A stretch of 31,931 bases of DNA from Priapulus caudatus (Eukaryota; Priapulida; Priapulimorpha; Priapulimorphida; Priapulidae). Positions within the stretch are counted from its first letter, which is position 1. Each line of letters begins with the position of its first letter. Under the pieces are notes generated by a model. The model searched no databases, was not told the origin of the DNA, and was given only the letters and a program-made list of their open reading frames with translations. The DNA lies in the NCBI RefSeq assembly GCF_000485595.1, contig NW_014579189.1:1-31931 (forward strand), read 5' to 3'. This document shows, piece after piece, positions 10,894 to 21,750 of this stretch. The translations under genes and the position numbers were made by a program.

Positions 10894-11168
10894 TCCTTCT
10901 TTTCCTGCGTCATCTCGTCTGCCTTGTGTGTCTCTTCATTTCTTCTTCGATTCGACACGCGAACAGGGCACCAAATAAAGCTGGTGTGTCTCTTCTTCCG
11001 ATCTGCTCGTGGTCACGGCTCCAAATGTGGCGTTTTCCCGTCCCAGGTCAGAATGTGACGTGGCACCTCAGCTAGCGTTGCCGGGCTTTCGTTGGCCTGT
11101 GATCGCCTTGCTGTCGCTAGCCGCGTTTTCCCGGTAAGGTACGCTCAAACCTTACACTGATTCGGGCA
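10894..11168 (-). other. Retrotransposon leader
   Basis: This is the region between the 5' LTR and gag. The bases directly inside the LTR read TGCCCGAATCAG on the minus strand; a standard primer-binding site starting TGG is not visible there. No frame is seen. Confidence 0.55.
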
Positions 11169-11540
11169 GATCGGAAGTTCGAAGGGTCGTGCGGAAACGC
11201 ACTCGCAGATGAAGACAGTACAGAGGAAGTACGGATAACGCAAGGTTTATTCATTTCTCACTCACTAGCGGCGTGTACAACACACCACCAGCCCTTCCAC
11301 CGTTACAACTTTCCTCGCGGAGCTGACGGTGCCAACTCCCCCGAGTTAGCGATACTAACTTCTCTTTAGCTAGCGATACTAACGTCTCTCGAGCTAGCAA
11401 GACTAACTTCCCTGTCGCCGCACGGCCAGCCTTTTTATATCCCCCCTTCCCGCGCGCGCGAACATACCGGACGTAAATTCCTCGACAGGGTCGTCGAGAT
11501 CACGTAATGATTGATGGAAGAGCTGAACGTATCTGCCACA
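11169..11540 (-). repeat. 5' LTR of the Ty3/gypsy element
   Basis: Pairs with 2082-2449. It starts TGTGGCAG on the minus strand at 11540, next to target duplication ATTG (11541-11544). TATA-like and AATAAA (11246-11251) signals match those of the other LTR. It carries a 5-base insertion (atttc) relative to the left LTR near 11252. Confidence 0.9.
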
Positions 11541-11544
11541 ATTG
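11541..11544. repeat. Target site duplication, right copy (ATTG)
   Basis: Matches ATTG at 2078-2081 on the far side of the retrotransposon. Confidence 0.65.
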
Positions 11545-13410
11545 TAAACGTTTATATATGTTTTGAAAGCTGTGTGATTAATTTGTAATTTAAGCTATAC
11601 ATTTGTCGTTTGTTACCTAATAATTCTGAAACCAACAGATAGATTCGCATTTCTGGTGATTTTGTAATGAATTAATTTCAAACTTAGTGAACTGATTCGT
11701 TATTCTGTAAATTTATTTAAAACTTGTAATTTCAACTGTTAGGGTGATGAAGCAAGATTTGAACATTTGTGAGTTTATGTAACATGTTCTCAATTAAATT
11801 GCAAGTTAGTAAATTGGTTTGTTGTTTAGAAAATGATTTTTGAAGGGGATGGCTTTCCATAGTTAATGTTACTGCCTGACACAGAAGATGAAAGGTCAGC
11901 ATAACGAACCGGCAACTGTTTATTATTATTATTGTTAAATCTTTATTGCATGTATTTCAACTACAAATACGAAAATTATGAAAAAAAAATCTGATAAATG
12001 CAATAGTGTTGAGCAGTTAAAATAATAACATTTCTGAGTGATACAGTACATTGTGTGATACATAGTTCTGAGTGATACATGTTACATCAAAGCTTTACAT
12101 ATTGTTACAGGACTGTGAAATGAATCTACGTGAATGATATTATGAAACAACTATTGTGTACGTCGGTACTCGGCAGCTGTATAATCTGCTGTCCGCACTC
12201 GTCTAAAACAACAATTTTTACTTTATATATGAATCTAAGGTATATATGATGACTCTCAAAAGCTAAAACTACTTGTCGCAGATTGTCCTTGAAAAAAACA
12301 CATGTTCTTGAGATGTTCTTAAAAGGTCCTTGAAAAAATAATTCACACTTTTGTGAAACCATGTATTAATAATTGCCTGGCTTCGTGATTTAAATATACA
12401 CAGTAATTGGCTTCATTTAAAATATTTTATTCTAATTTGGAAAGCTCATACATATTGATCTTCTATTGATTATAAGGCCTACCTGGATTATACGCATGAT
12501 ATTTACTAATACCCGATTTATGCTATGTATATCGAATCAAATCATTGAAGACCATACGGGATATTGTTAACACGCTAAAACCTCCTTAATCGAAATTTGT
12601 TCCACGTAGGTCCGAGTAGATTTTCGCTGTTATTAATATTAGTCATATATAAGTTATATATAAGCCATATATATTATATATAAGTTATGGCGCGCTAAAA
12701 AATTATGCGTGTGAGCCAAACATTTAAGTCTTTTCTTTATCCGGGTTCGTAAAGTTACGGTTGCAGGCTATTCCATGTTATACTGCAACATGCGGAGCAG
12801 GACTCGCTTGCACGTAGCGCCTTGTGCAGATGCCCTACCCACTGCGGCTGATAACGCTGGTACTATTTTGGATAATAATGGCTCTGTGATCGATAGAGAT
12901 GGCCGAGGCTGCTCGCTTGGCAGCCCCGTGGTCTCGTTTGCGCCGAAAGAATAGAGTGCCATCTTGCGGCTTCGGTCCCACTTGGCTGTATTACCTGTAG
13001 GATATATCGGGAAGGCATTTAGCGGCTTGAAAACGCTCGCGATCGTGTGAAAATATGTGAACCTCGCAGGACCATATAGGGCTTACATAAATATTTGTTC
13101 CTAATTGTTTACTCAAGTTAAGATGATTTTCAGGCAAGAGATTATACAAGTTCTCTGTGTCGTGTTTGCGGGTGTGTAATTTTATCAATTCCCATGATAA
13201 TACGTAGAATTCGTCACCTGCCGTGAAATTGTTAATCCCATTTTTTCAAACATCGCCGGGCCGAGTATATATATATATATATATATATATGTTCAATGAA
13301 CTCTCGACAAGTCTGTGATCCTCTATTGTTTACTTTGATGTAAATACAGGGAAAATCGTAGACAAGCAAGTAATCCTTTTCTTCCCCTGAGATAGTATGC
13401 CGTAAACACG
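11545..13410. other. AT-rich intergenic region
   Basis: No supported gene. It contains short tandem tatataag motifs near 12645-12690. A more GC-rich patch at about 12765-12990 has a 64-codon minus frame that I cannot assign. The 3' untranslated part of the synaptotagmin-like gene probably lies at its right edge. Confidence 0.5.
13265..13290. repeat. (TA)n microsatellite
   Basis: An uninterrupted run of thirteen TA dinucleotides just downstream of the synaptotagmin-like stop codon. Confidence 0.9.
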
Positions 13411-13614
13411 TCAAATATAGAGTGTGATGTATATATAGGTTCCCTGTGAACAGAGACGAATCGTTCTGCGCGCGTTTCCTACCTCCTCCCAGTGAGAGGC
13501 TCCTGGTTTATTGTATCCGACACAAACCTCGCCTACGTCCGAATTCCGATCATAGAGTGCCACCCTCCACACGACAAATTTTAACCAGTACCCTTGATTC
13601 TCGAAGTTAGGTAT
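13411..13614 (-). CDS. Synaptotagmin-like exon 6: C2B end and stop
   Basis: Acceptor TAACTTGCAG|ATACC, phase 0. It codes 67 residues to TGA at 13411-13413: WRVALYDRNSDVGEVCVG (strands around calcium loop 3), then ASHWEEVGNARR (the C2B helix) and a short hydrophobic end YIYITLYI. The usual WHxL ending is absent. The end could change if a further exon is spliced in. Confidence 0.75.
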   Translation of the reverse strand: MPNFENQGYWLKFVVWRVALYDRNSDVGEVCVGYNKPGASHWEEVGNARRTIRLCSQGTYIYITLYI

Positions 13615-16600
13615 CTGCAAGTTAATCGATAACGTAATTGATGAGTATCTGTGCAAGGGAAATGAGTTGCACATTGACTTCGACCACGTATACGTGCCCC
13701 GACATTAATATTGGCGTTATTCTTGTTTTCAGTCTGTAAGACTTGCTGCAGCTGTCGCGTATTTTACTTTGTAGATCACTAAATACGCAGAACGTCCCTT
13801 AAAATTTTCAGCTTATATTATCTAATCGCAACACATACCCTGAACGAGAAGGATTGGTTCCAGACTGGATTGTAACCACGGGCGTTCTCTGTGTCATTAG
13901 TCGTAAGTGTATCAGAATTTCTCATGAGATGTGTGCTTACATAGTATTCTGAAATATTCAACGGTAAATTTCGACAGATTAATCACAAGTAATCGCCTTA
14001 GGGAATTTACTCTATCCCCGAACAACAGGTACATAGTAAATAACAATAAAAGTGCCGCGTGAGAATTCCGACGTATGTATAGGCTACATAGCGTTGTGAT
14101 TCATGACTTCATGCTTGGGCGGGTGAAGGTGGAACTGTGAGCAAATTCCTAAGGGAGGGTACAGAGTAGTGGGCTTGGGAAAACACATTTAACCCTTTAC
14201 TACCTATCATTTACTCTCTATTCGATACACGAACCGATATACCACTGACACATCGATCGGGTTGTTATGGGTAATATCATGCATTACTAGAATACCACCA
14301 AGAATGAATAAACACGAACAATTTGTTTTTATTCATCCTGATACTACCTACAAATGCGGTAATATAGGTTATATATATAACCTCTTCTATATATACCTAA
14401 ACTATAAGTTCTCGCTATACTAACCAGGACGCCTAGGAAGCCAGTTGAGCATCGGTAGTTTTTTGGCTTCCTTAATGACAACATTTATGCGATTCGCGTT
14501 GTCCTCGTACCGCAGCAGTATGAATAACTGACCGACTTCGACATGCACTACTTCAGCCTGATCAGTGCTATCCTGATGTAGCGAGCCAGACCACGACGCG
14601 GATCTGTTGATGCTCTGCTGCTGTGGTCGAAGGCTAGACGACAGCTTCTGCGGAAGTTGTTATAGTATTGTTAAAACTAATATAAAAGCTAATATATTAA
14701 AGAATATAAGTACGGCGATCTGACTAACTTTTTGATGGGAACTCTAGAACGCTATCATCTTTTTTGCAGCTCTGTTGCAATGTGTCGTCGTTTTGATACC
14801 CTGCTATGCATTTAGCCGCGTCTTACACGATGAACATGACATTTACAATACACCGTAAAATAGCACACGTTCGAGAAAATGTCACAGGATTAATTGTCAA
14901 CGACTATTCCAGTCGCAGAGCCTAACTAAACCATTTCAAGAATATATGAAGAACAGGCCTGGGCAGGGCCGGCAAAACCATTCTGAAAGTGGGAGGAAGG
15001 CAAACAAAACATGGGACTGACCAATCTCTCATGGCTTAACGTGGGCTTATATACACGACAGATGCACACGTGCACTTACATGGTCGTGATTCGGGCATGA
15101 ATATATCATTTGCATAAAGCGTATGCCCTCTCCTCCTTACTCTTTCTATCTTTCCTTCTCTAGTAAATACTTTCCGCTAAAGCTTCTGAGATATTTGGCA
15201 AACTTGATAGTGCGAACTGACAGGATGGGATCCGGTGATAATTTCTGCTTATATTTACTGTTTGGATTTACGACACAGGTTTGATCCCCGTATGCACCTT
15301 ATAGTCATTCAAGGTTTGCTTTTTCTCACATTTAGTGAGATTTGTTTACATACGTGCTCACTATGAGCATTTTATTGAGATTGAGATTTATTATTTTAAA
15401 CTTGATTTACAACGCAAGTCGGACTTCGGTATTAACGGTGATGCCAAGATTTTAGGATGCCATTCTAGTGGCAATTGCATACCCTCACAAGTTGCTTCGC
15501 CGCGCCCGACTTCTTCCGTCGCAATTTCGTATTCAATTCTTCGCTGTATATTCGTTCGGGCGTCGTCCAACGTACGTTGCAGCAGGGTACCAGTAGCTCC
15601 CCTACTAACCAGATCTCATGCTCAGTCGCGTCCTTCGCATACACGCAGACACGTAACGTCAAGTTATGCGCGACCACCTTCGCAACGACGAAGTCGAATT
15701 CGTTTTCAATGCCACCCGGTTCGGTCAATCTCTTCTTGACGGGGAGCAGTATTTTATGTCCCCTACCAGATGCCTCCCGTAAGGTGACCTTCAACAGGTA
15801 AAAATGTCGTGGTAATAAAAGATATGCATTAGATAGCGCGCAGCACTAATTTAGTCATTTGATTGTGAAGATGATCCTGCGTGTAACTCCAAGTTTATTT
15901 TTTAACGTCGCTTAGTATACCTACGCGAAATCATTGAAACATGAAAAGCAAATCAAACTTCAGAAACGTTTTTCGTCGCATATAATCTGCTTTGCCCGAG
16001 GGTGACTTTAAATCACGATTCAAGTTTAGATCTCGATATAACATTAGCTATATATTTCGTTCACCTGGTATCTGACGCAGTGGTTATACTTGCTCGACAG
16101 ATTGCTGATGCCCTTCATGGTGACCCTCACTGTATTTGCCTCAACATCCGACATGAGGCGCACCGAAAACTGCACGCTGGGCAATAAACGTGTCGTCACG
16201 CTTCCTGGTGTTAAGATGTCGCTGTCGCTAAAGGGTACCATTTGTTCACCCTCGTCCTGTAGGGACACGTCGCTGTACTCGTCGATTGCACTGGTATCCG
16301 ACTCGGACAGGGCAGAGACACGCAAATGTTTCGCCACCAGCAACCCGGCAGAGGCAGACGCGCTTTTCTTGTCCGCCGTTTTCGTGCTTATTTCCCTGCA
16401 CGATTCAAATGTTGCAAAGTGCATTACTATAGCGGATAGGTGGTATAGTCGGTATTCTGCTGTAGCAACGCTAATGTCATTCCGCGAAAGCATCTATAAT
16501 ACCAGCTCACACACGCTAATTTTACACCATACCAGCTGGCTAGAATCAACGATCTATCTCGATCCGGACTGCTGGACACATAAACAGCTACTAATAGACA

Positions 16601-18278
16601 ACCGGAGTGCAACCGCACACACACCGTTAGTTTTCACAGGGTTTAGTTCCACGCTGCACACTAGCCACATATAGTTTGCGCTATAGGTTAACCCCACACA
16701 TTACACATCTAAAGCTATCTATATCGCCTCTATTCTTAAATTGGCGCAATGTGCCATCAGCCCTACGTCATACCCCGTCGGCCATCTACGTGGCCGATGG
16801 CGCGCAAAACATCTCCAACCCCGACTCGCCATGCAATGGCTATTCATTCCGTCATCACCTTAGAACTGTCCATAGGCGCTAATAAGGGACCCTATGCCTT
16901 CCCTGTAGCCAGCAGTAATTGGTAGAAGCATATTTGGTAGTGGTATCGCGGCTCATCTTGCAAGATCGGGGGTATAAAACAGCTCGCACGAGAGACTCGA
17001 GGCTCTCGCTCTCACCCTCGTCTGTTTCTAAATTTACTGTGTATAGTGCGTAACCTTTATTTTTACCCTGTGTGATTTGTACGTGCTTTTAGTGAGTAAA
17101 TAATATACGGTGAAGCGGGAGTTGTGAACTACATCCCTCTATTCTAATTTTATTCCTGTTCTTACAAACAATTACACTACAATTGTGCACCCATTTCACG
17201 GCGCACATAGCACACAGTTGTCTGGCAGCAGAAATTATCCAGCGACTACACTGCCATTATTGTGCTATTCAGATCATAGGTCATATTTTAGAGGATAGTG
17301 AAACTATAAGTGGTTAATTACACTTTGTATACAATGTAGACAAGATAATAGTCGTCTTTCTTAGCGTTCATGCATTAACTCGCATAAGTGCTTCATATAT
17401 TAGGAGAAGAATTCAAGTTATTAATCGCCTAATTGTAAAACTCATAGAGGCCGTGGTCGCAAGGGGAAATATATGTCCGAAATCCTGACTGAAATACGTA
17501 ATGCGGAGTAATTGACACCGGTAATTGAATCCGGTCAATCGGTAACCGCATTCGCCAGCCAAGAACGCATGATGAAAAATGAGGCGTTGGGAGAGCATCG
17601 AAAAGGGATATGCGTCTTTAATTTTTACACTATGCATGCGGCCGCGTTAGCACTTTTCCCAACGCGAAAGTGTAAACGCGGGAGCATACATTGATGTAAG
17701 CGGCTACAACGTTGTGATCGCCTAGTCCGGAGAGCGGAGTACATGAGCAAAACATTTGGAGCAAAATTAAAAAATAAGCTTAGCTAATAATCGTAAATAA
17801 CCCCAACGTGATTTTTTGGTAACTTATCCGTGAAAGCCTTGTCTCAAACCTATCCATACTACACTATGGACGTCGATCAAGAGCTGCACCCGTCGCTCAT
17901 CATTACACAGTTGAGTAATGAAATTTTTGCCCCCCCCCCCTAGGAACTTGCTCAGCCTACGGCCCTGATGACGAACGGCTACCTGTAGGTCCTGAACGCA
18001 GAAATGGTTTCCTGCTCCACGCCGTAGGGCAGCTGAGAGATGCTGCTTTCACGTCGGCGAGGCTGAGCCTCTCGGCTGATGGTTAGCATGGGGGGCGACC
18101 ACATCGCGACGAACTTGCCGTGGTTCCCGCCGCCGCTCTTCAGCAGCTTCTCATTCGCACCCGTCTTCTTCTTCCTCCTGCATAGACACAGGACAGCTGC
18201 ACAGGCGACGATCGCGAGGCAGGCTAGCAACGCTCCACCTAGCGCCACAACTAACCCGACTTCCCCTACGCCGAGCAT
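13411..18278 (-). CDS. Synaptotagmin-like tandem-C2 membrane protein, six exons
   Basis: I assembled this gene from exons 18278-17983, 16395-16065, 15788-15489, 14647-14425, 13948-13839 and 13614-13411. All introns are GT-AG and all phases match, giving 487 residues. The ATG at 18278 is the first after an in-frame TGA. Residues 7-33 are one hydrophobic segment followed by CLCRRKKK, the short-N-terminus, cytoplasmic-tail layout of synaptotagmins. A Ser-rich acidic linker leads to C2A (about 171-292), a second Ser/Gln-rich linker, and C2B (about 347-475) with NPVWNQSF and a later SHWEE helix motif. By family, such proteins tether vesicles or shape membranes. Loop aspartates that bind calcium are mostly absent in both C2 domains (loop 1 of C2A reads NLSSKYNHCV, of C2B LPMLNWLPRRPEYY), pointing to a calcium-independent member. 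The C-terminal WHxL motif is also lacking. The vertebrate subtype cannot be assigned by eye. Confidence 0.85.
13839..13948 (-). CDS. Synaptotagmin-like exon 5: middle of C2B
   Basis: Acceptor ATTTCAG|AATAC, donor TTCAGG|GTATGT. The phase-1 junction makes Glu, then YYVSTHLMRNSD and GYNPVWNQSFSF, the third and fourth C2B strands with the NPVWN signature. It fills precisely the gap between exons 4 and 6. Confidence 0.8.
14425..14647 (-). CDS. Synaptotagmin-like exon 4: linker and start of C2B
   Basis: Acceptor TTCCGCAG|AAG, donor CCTG|GTTAGT. It has no internal start codon, so a plain start-to-stop scan misses it. It codes a Ser/Gln-rich linker, then VGQLFILLRYEDN and INVVIKEAKKLP, the first C2B strands. 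It ends in phase 1. Confidence 0.8.
15489..15788 (-). CDS. Synaptotagmin-like exon 3: rest of C2A
   Basis: Exactly 100 codons in phase 0 on both sides (acceptor GTTGAAG|GTC, donor CTT|GTGAGG). It contains the C2A strands VTLRE, NEFDFVV, LTLRVCVYAKD and VGELLVPCC, then the basic start of the inter-C2 linker. The C2A third-loop Asp pair is reduced to one Asp. Confidence 0.8.
16065..16395 (-). CDS. Synaptotagmin-like exon 2: linker and start of C2A
   Basis: Acceptor TGCAG|GGAAAT, donor TACCAG|GTGAAC. Codes residues 99-209: a Ser/Thr/Asp-rich linker, then the first C2A strands (SVQFSVRLM, TVRVTMKGISNL). The acceptor has a weak pyrimidine tract, so its exact position is less certain than the others. 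Confidence 0.75.
16905..17175 (+). repeat. Possible solo LTR or promoter-like insertion in intron 1
   Basis: This tract in the first intron of the synaptotagmin-like gene carries gggtataaaacagc (around 16970). A CT-rich stretch and AT-rich 3' part follow. Near 17225 there is tctggcagcagaaat, which resembles a primer-binding start. The order resembles an LTR, but I found no clean target duplication and no partner copy. It could equally be an unrelated promoter-like patch. Confidence 0.3.
17983..18278 (-). CDS. Synaptotagmin-like exon 1: membrane segment
   Basis: Codes residues 1-98 plus two bases of codon 99. It contains the start, the transmembrane helix and the cysteine/basic stop-transfer region, then a Pro/Arg/Ser-rich start of the linker. 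The donor is CTACAG|GTAGCC. Exon phase 2 pairs with one G at the start of exon 2 to give Arg. Confidence 0.8.
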
Positions 18279-20063
18279 GATGGTGACGTATAATAATCAC
18301 TATAGCGATTCAGTGTAGGAACGTATAACGCTGAACGTCCTCAGAAAGCGCTGCGACGTAGAAATTCTTTACGTTTTACAGGGAAAATTAACGGGATCAA
18401 CAACCGCACAAGACATCCAGATAGCTATCTGTGTTCCATCGCGTCATCTAACATCGAAAAATGTACTGTGTGCTGGAAATCTGGGGCGTAGCGATATTTA
18501 ACCAGGGAAAACTAACAGCTGTTCATCTGTGACATTAAGGTGACGACTGCTATTTCAACATTAATATCTAGCCGTACCAGTGCTTAGACACTGTACTTTG
18601 CTGATGAATTACATATATCGAACGCTAGCAAGCGCGCGAACGATGTCTAAAACGATAAGATTGAGAACATTGACATATTGATTGTGTTCAAATCTAGCCA
18701 TATGCTCGACTCTCATCACATTCTATTTCCGTGCCGGGTTAGAGCTAACAAGCGATGCTTATGACAGTTTATGAATATTCTGCCAACGTATGGCGTCGCT
18801 GGATTAACTTTACTCGATTAGTGTGGCTCAGCTCATAATAGGTGAAAACGATACCGGCCGAAATACTGGCCGCAAAGGGGTATCAACTATATGCGAAGAG
18901 CAGTAAAATAAAAATAATCGCTGGTCAAGACTCAATGCGACGGACCAACGACAAATTGGCTAGCAAATGCATGTTCTATAACTGTGTACTTTATAGGCTG
19001 CCTCCACTGCGCTGAACTTCAGCAATAAAATGGCAAAACTTTATTTCCGTGCATTCGTCAACGATAGTGGGACACCTCTAAACTGATTTACGTCGATTGC
19101 TCATAATTATTTTCACACGCAGCGAAAACAATCCGAACAGACAACGGGCGGGTCGAAAAAAGAGGCTTATGATAAAACGAGTTATGAATTACCTATCTAA
19201 GTTATGCGAAAAATTAGATCAGTATAATCGTTGAGAGAATATATGGAATGTGTGTTCTTCGATATTTCGGAATTAATCACCCTCACCCCACCCTACTACT
19301 TACTCCAGGAGCGTTCATGGTATGAACGAGAAGAAGAATCATAACGACTGATATGACGCTACTAACGTAAATCCTCTTGTATATAATGTGACTGTGCAGA
19401 AGTGATTTCTTGTGAAGATATATTCGATAGTATGCTATTTGTGTTTTGTTGTATGACTTAACTCTCATAGGTAAAGAAATCGTGAAAAGATAAAGGGGTC
19501 CCCCGAATAAATTAATAAGACGCAGCTCTTTAGATAGGCTAGTGAGCTATCAGCTGTTGCTCTGGCTGCCAAACGAAGCACAGGCACTCGGAACGTTTCA
19601 ATAATAAAATGCTGGTAAATAAACACGAAATGTATTTACTACAAAAGTCTTAATGTTTCTCTACCCTATTTCGCCTATTATTAGTAATAAATTTCTGTAA
19701 ATGCCGTTCAAATGCTTCTCTGACAACACATGCACAATTTGCGAAATGACATGCATGTAGGGGATATTATCAAGATATAGCAATTAAAGGTCACCCGAAT
19801 GCTAGGATACCTAAACTCGTTTAATCATAAACCAATTAATATCAATATTTTGTGTGTTCCAATGCAATTAACCGCAATTACAACTGCGAATCGCATTGCG
19901 ATAAAACGAAAACTTTAGAAATTATTACCTTCACTAGAGGTTCTGATATCATAATTCATCCAGCAATAAAACTATAATATTTGTTGTACCGTTCGCTTTA
20001 ATATTTGTTGTACCGCACAGAATAACAATAAAGTGAATCACTACTCCAACTGATGGTCCATTT
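18279..20063. other. Intergenic region upstream of the synaptotagmin-like gene
   Basis: No gene or recognisable element is seen. There is a small duplication of aatatttgttgtaccg near 19977-20016. The promoter of the minus-strand synaptotagmin-like gene should lie in its left part, but I see no clear TATA box. Confidence 0.5.
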
Positions 20064-20775
20064 TTAGCTCATCTGACATAGTCAGATGCAGCTTGTAGAA
20101 TCGCATGATCGTCCGTCCGTCCGTGCGTGCGTCCGGCCGTGCGTCCGTCAACAGTTGGGCACAAATCTTAACCGCTCGACGTACGGTCAGTGTCACGATA
20201 TTCGGGACGTTGGGGGGATCGTCAAAACGAGTTGGGATGTCGAAGCTGGGTGTCAAAGGTCAAGAGGTGTAAAAGAAGGGGGAACATTCCCTCCTTAACT
20301 TAAAGTATAGGGAAGAAATGCAAGAATTGCGGCACAAATCTAAATCGGCTCGACCTAGGCTGCGTGATAGTCGGTGGTATAACATCATGGTACGGAAAGC
20401 CATCATGCTGTGCGAAATTGAGTTACAGGTCAAAGTCAATGCGGCATCAGGCAGATTTTAGACATTTTCGAGGACATGTCTGACGGAGCAATTGAAAAAC
20501 TTTTTTGTTCAGCGGTGACCTAGCACTTTTTAATGGCATTTATTGAAGACCATGAAAATGTACTTTCGCTGACATGCGAGAGTTAACAAATCCATGGCAA
20601 GGTCAATGGGGCACAGGCAGATTTAGAACATTTTCTGAGTACATGGTCTGACGGAGCAACTGAAAAGAACTTTTTTGTTTTAGGCGTGACTCTACCTCCA
20701 TATTTTTTCATGCTTATGAAAGGATCCATCGAAAGGTTGACTTATTGCCGCGACATGTCAAAGGAGTCTAACTAT
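20064..20775 (+). repeat. Hairpin-headed dispersed repeat, copy B
   Basis: Same family and orientation as 1398-1915. The head is a hairpin, CATCTGAC-ATA-GTCAGATG (20070-20088), then a longer CGTC/CGTG microsatellite and subunits starting gcacaaatct. From about 20597 it repeats the block ggtcaatggggcacaggcag once more, so it has one extra partial subunit. Compared with copy A it shows many one-base insertions and deletions. Confidence 0.75.
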
Positions 20776-20910
20776 GAGTTGTAAATAGCAAAACAGTTTA
20801 TGACCAGCCTTTCTAGATTAGAGTGGTTTAAAGCATACCGGATGTCACGAGACAGAGGACATTAGCCTAACTAAAGTGACTGAAACCTGCACTTGTTAGC
20901 CATATTATAA

Positions 20911-21000
20911 AGCCCTTTCCCGTCTACCACCCATCCTCCCGCCCTCCCCTCTCCTGCCCCCCTCATCCCCCACTCCCCCACCCTCCCCACCACAACCACT
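20911..21000. repeat. Pyrimidine-rich, C-run tract
   Basis: About 90 bases almost without G on the plus strand, dominated by CCCTCCC-type runs. It is a low-complexity polypyrimidine/polypurine tract able to form triplex or i-motif structures. No gene. Confidence 0.8.
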
Positions 21001-21140
21001 ACGCTCCAGCCGACGCATATCCAATGATAACATGTTAATATAGCTGAAGTTCATTAAATGTTACACAGCTTGTATCTTTACTTACGTATATACCGGTAAG
21101 CAAAGCCTAGCTATCATAGATTTAGATGGTGTATTAGTAG

Positions 21141-21750
21141 TAAGTAAAAACCCCGCGTATAAAACATTAGATTTTTCAAGTTAGCCTCAACCATGTTCTT
21201 ATATAAATGGTGCTTACTGAAAAAATTAGGCTCAAAAGGTTCTTTCGAATAGGTTCTTAATGTTTCTACTTTTCATATGTACTAGCTGAAACTCCGCTGC
21301 ACGCGCGGGCTTAGGATCTGTGATGCATGTGTTACCAGTACAGTAGTGTTATGTGTAAGGTGTTATATGGAGAGTTTAGTTGTTGCACATGTTTGTTTTT
21401 TATGGTTGAGATGTCAATACAAATACATGTACAATCATGCTTACACGTAACACATTAACCATTTGTTTGGCAAGTACACAGTGAAATATTTGCTGGCATT
21501 GTTATTGTTGAGCATTGGCATTGACATTGGCATTGGCATTGGCATTGGCATTGTTATTGCATCGATATTGTTGAGCTCGTCTTTTTTATTTTACCTGTGT
21601 TTCTTTTTAAGTCTTCATCTGCAAGGAAAATTAAGAACCTACTTTAAAATCTTAGCCTAAAACAGGTTCTTATGTAAAGGGGTCTAAATGGGAAATTTTA
21701 GCCTAACATGTTCTTAAAATCTATGTTCTTATACGCGGGTTTTTACTGTA
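21141..21750 (-). mobile_element. Pogo/Tc1-type non-autonomous element, copy 1
   Basis: The ends match: the left reads (C)AGTAAAAACCCCGCGTATAA and the right is its complement ending ttttactg, flanked by TA. CAGT ends with a TA duplication fit the Tc1/mariner-pogo superfamily. Sub-terminal blocks (gttagcctcaa, ggttcttaat) match copy 2 at 29745-30641 in the opposite orientation. The centre is different and includes a GGCATT microsatellite (about 21513-21553). A short open frame there is only the microsatellite. Confidence 0.75.

Larger units (their letters stand above)
2082..11540 (-). mobile_element. Degenerate full-length Ty3/gypsy LTR retrotransposon
   Basis: This 9.46-kb element is transcribed from the minus strand. 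In order it has a 5' LTR (11169-11540), leader, gag with a CCHC knuckle, protease, reverse transcriptase, RNase H, integrase with a GPF-type C-terminal module, an additional 3' frame, a polypurine tract and a 3' LTR (2082-2449). The protease-RT-RNaseH-integrase order and the integrase C-terminal module place it in Ty3/gypsy. ATTG flanks both sides. By hand alignment the LTRs differ at about 17 substitutions and two indels. gag and pol carry several frameshifts, in-frame stops and losses of catalytic residues, so the copy cannot move by itself. Plus-strand open frames across it are antisense shadows. Confidence 0.95.

Noticed and set aside
11168-11177. agatcggaag, identical to the start of a common sequencing adapter
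   Set aside because: The gatcggaag part is inside both LTRs and is followed by matching LTR sequence, so it is genomic.
12768-12962. 64-codon minus frame in a GC-richer patch
   Set aside because: No recognisable domain and no splice context; left as unassigned sequence.
15278-15295. ggtttgatccccgtatg resembling a tRNA B box
   Set aside because: No A box at the right distance and no cloverleaf; it lies in an intron of the synaptotagmin-like gene.
16090-16674. 194-codon plus-strand frame
   Set aside because: Antisense to synaptotagmin-like exon 2, whose splice phases and C2 strands are clear.
21463-21660. 65-codon hydrophobic frame with Ile-Gly repeats
   Set aside because: Translation of a GGCATT microsatellite inside the pogo-like element.
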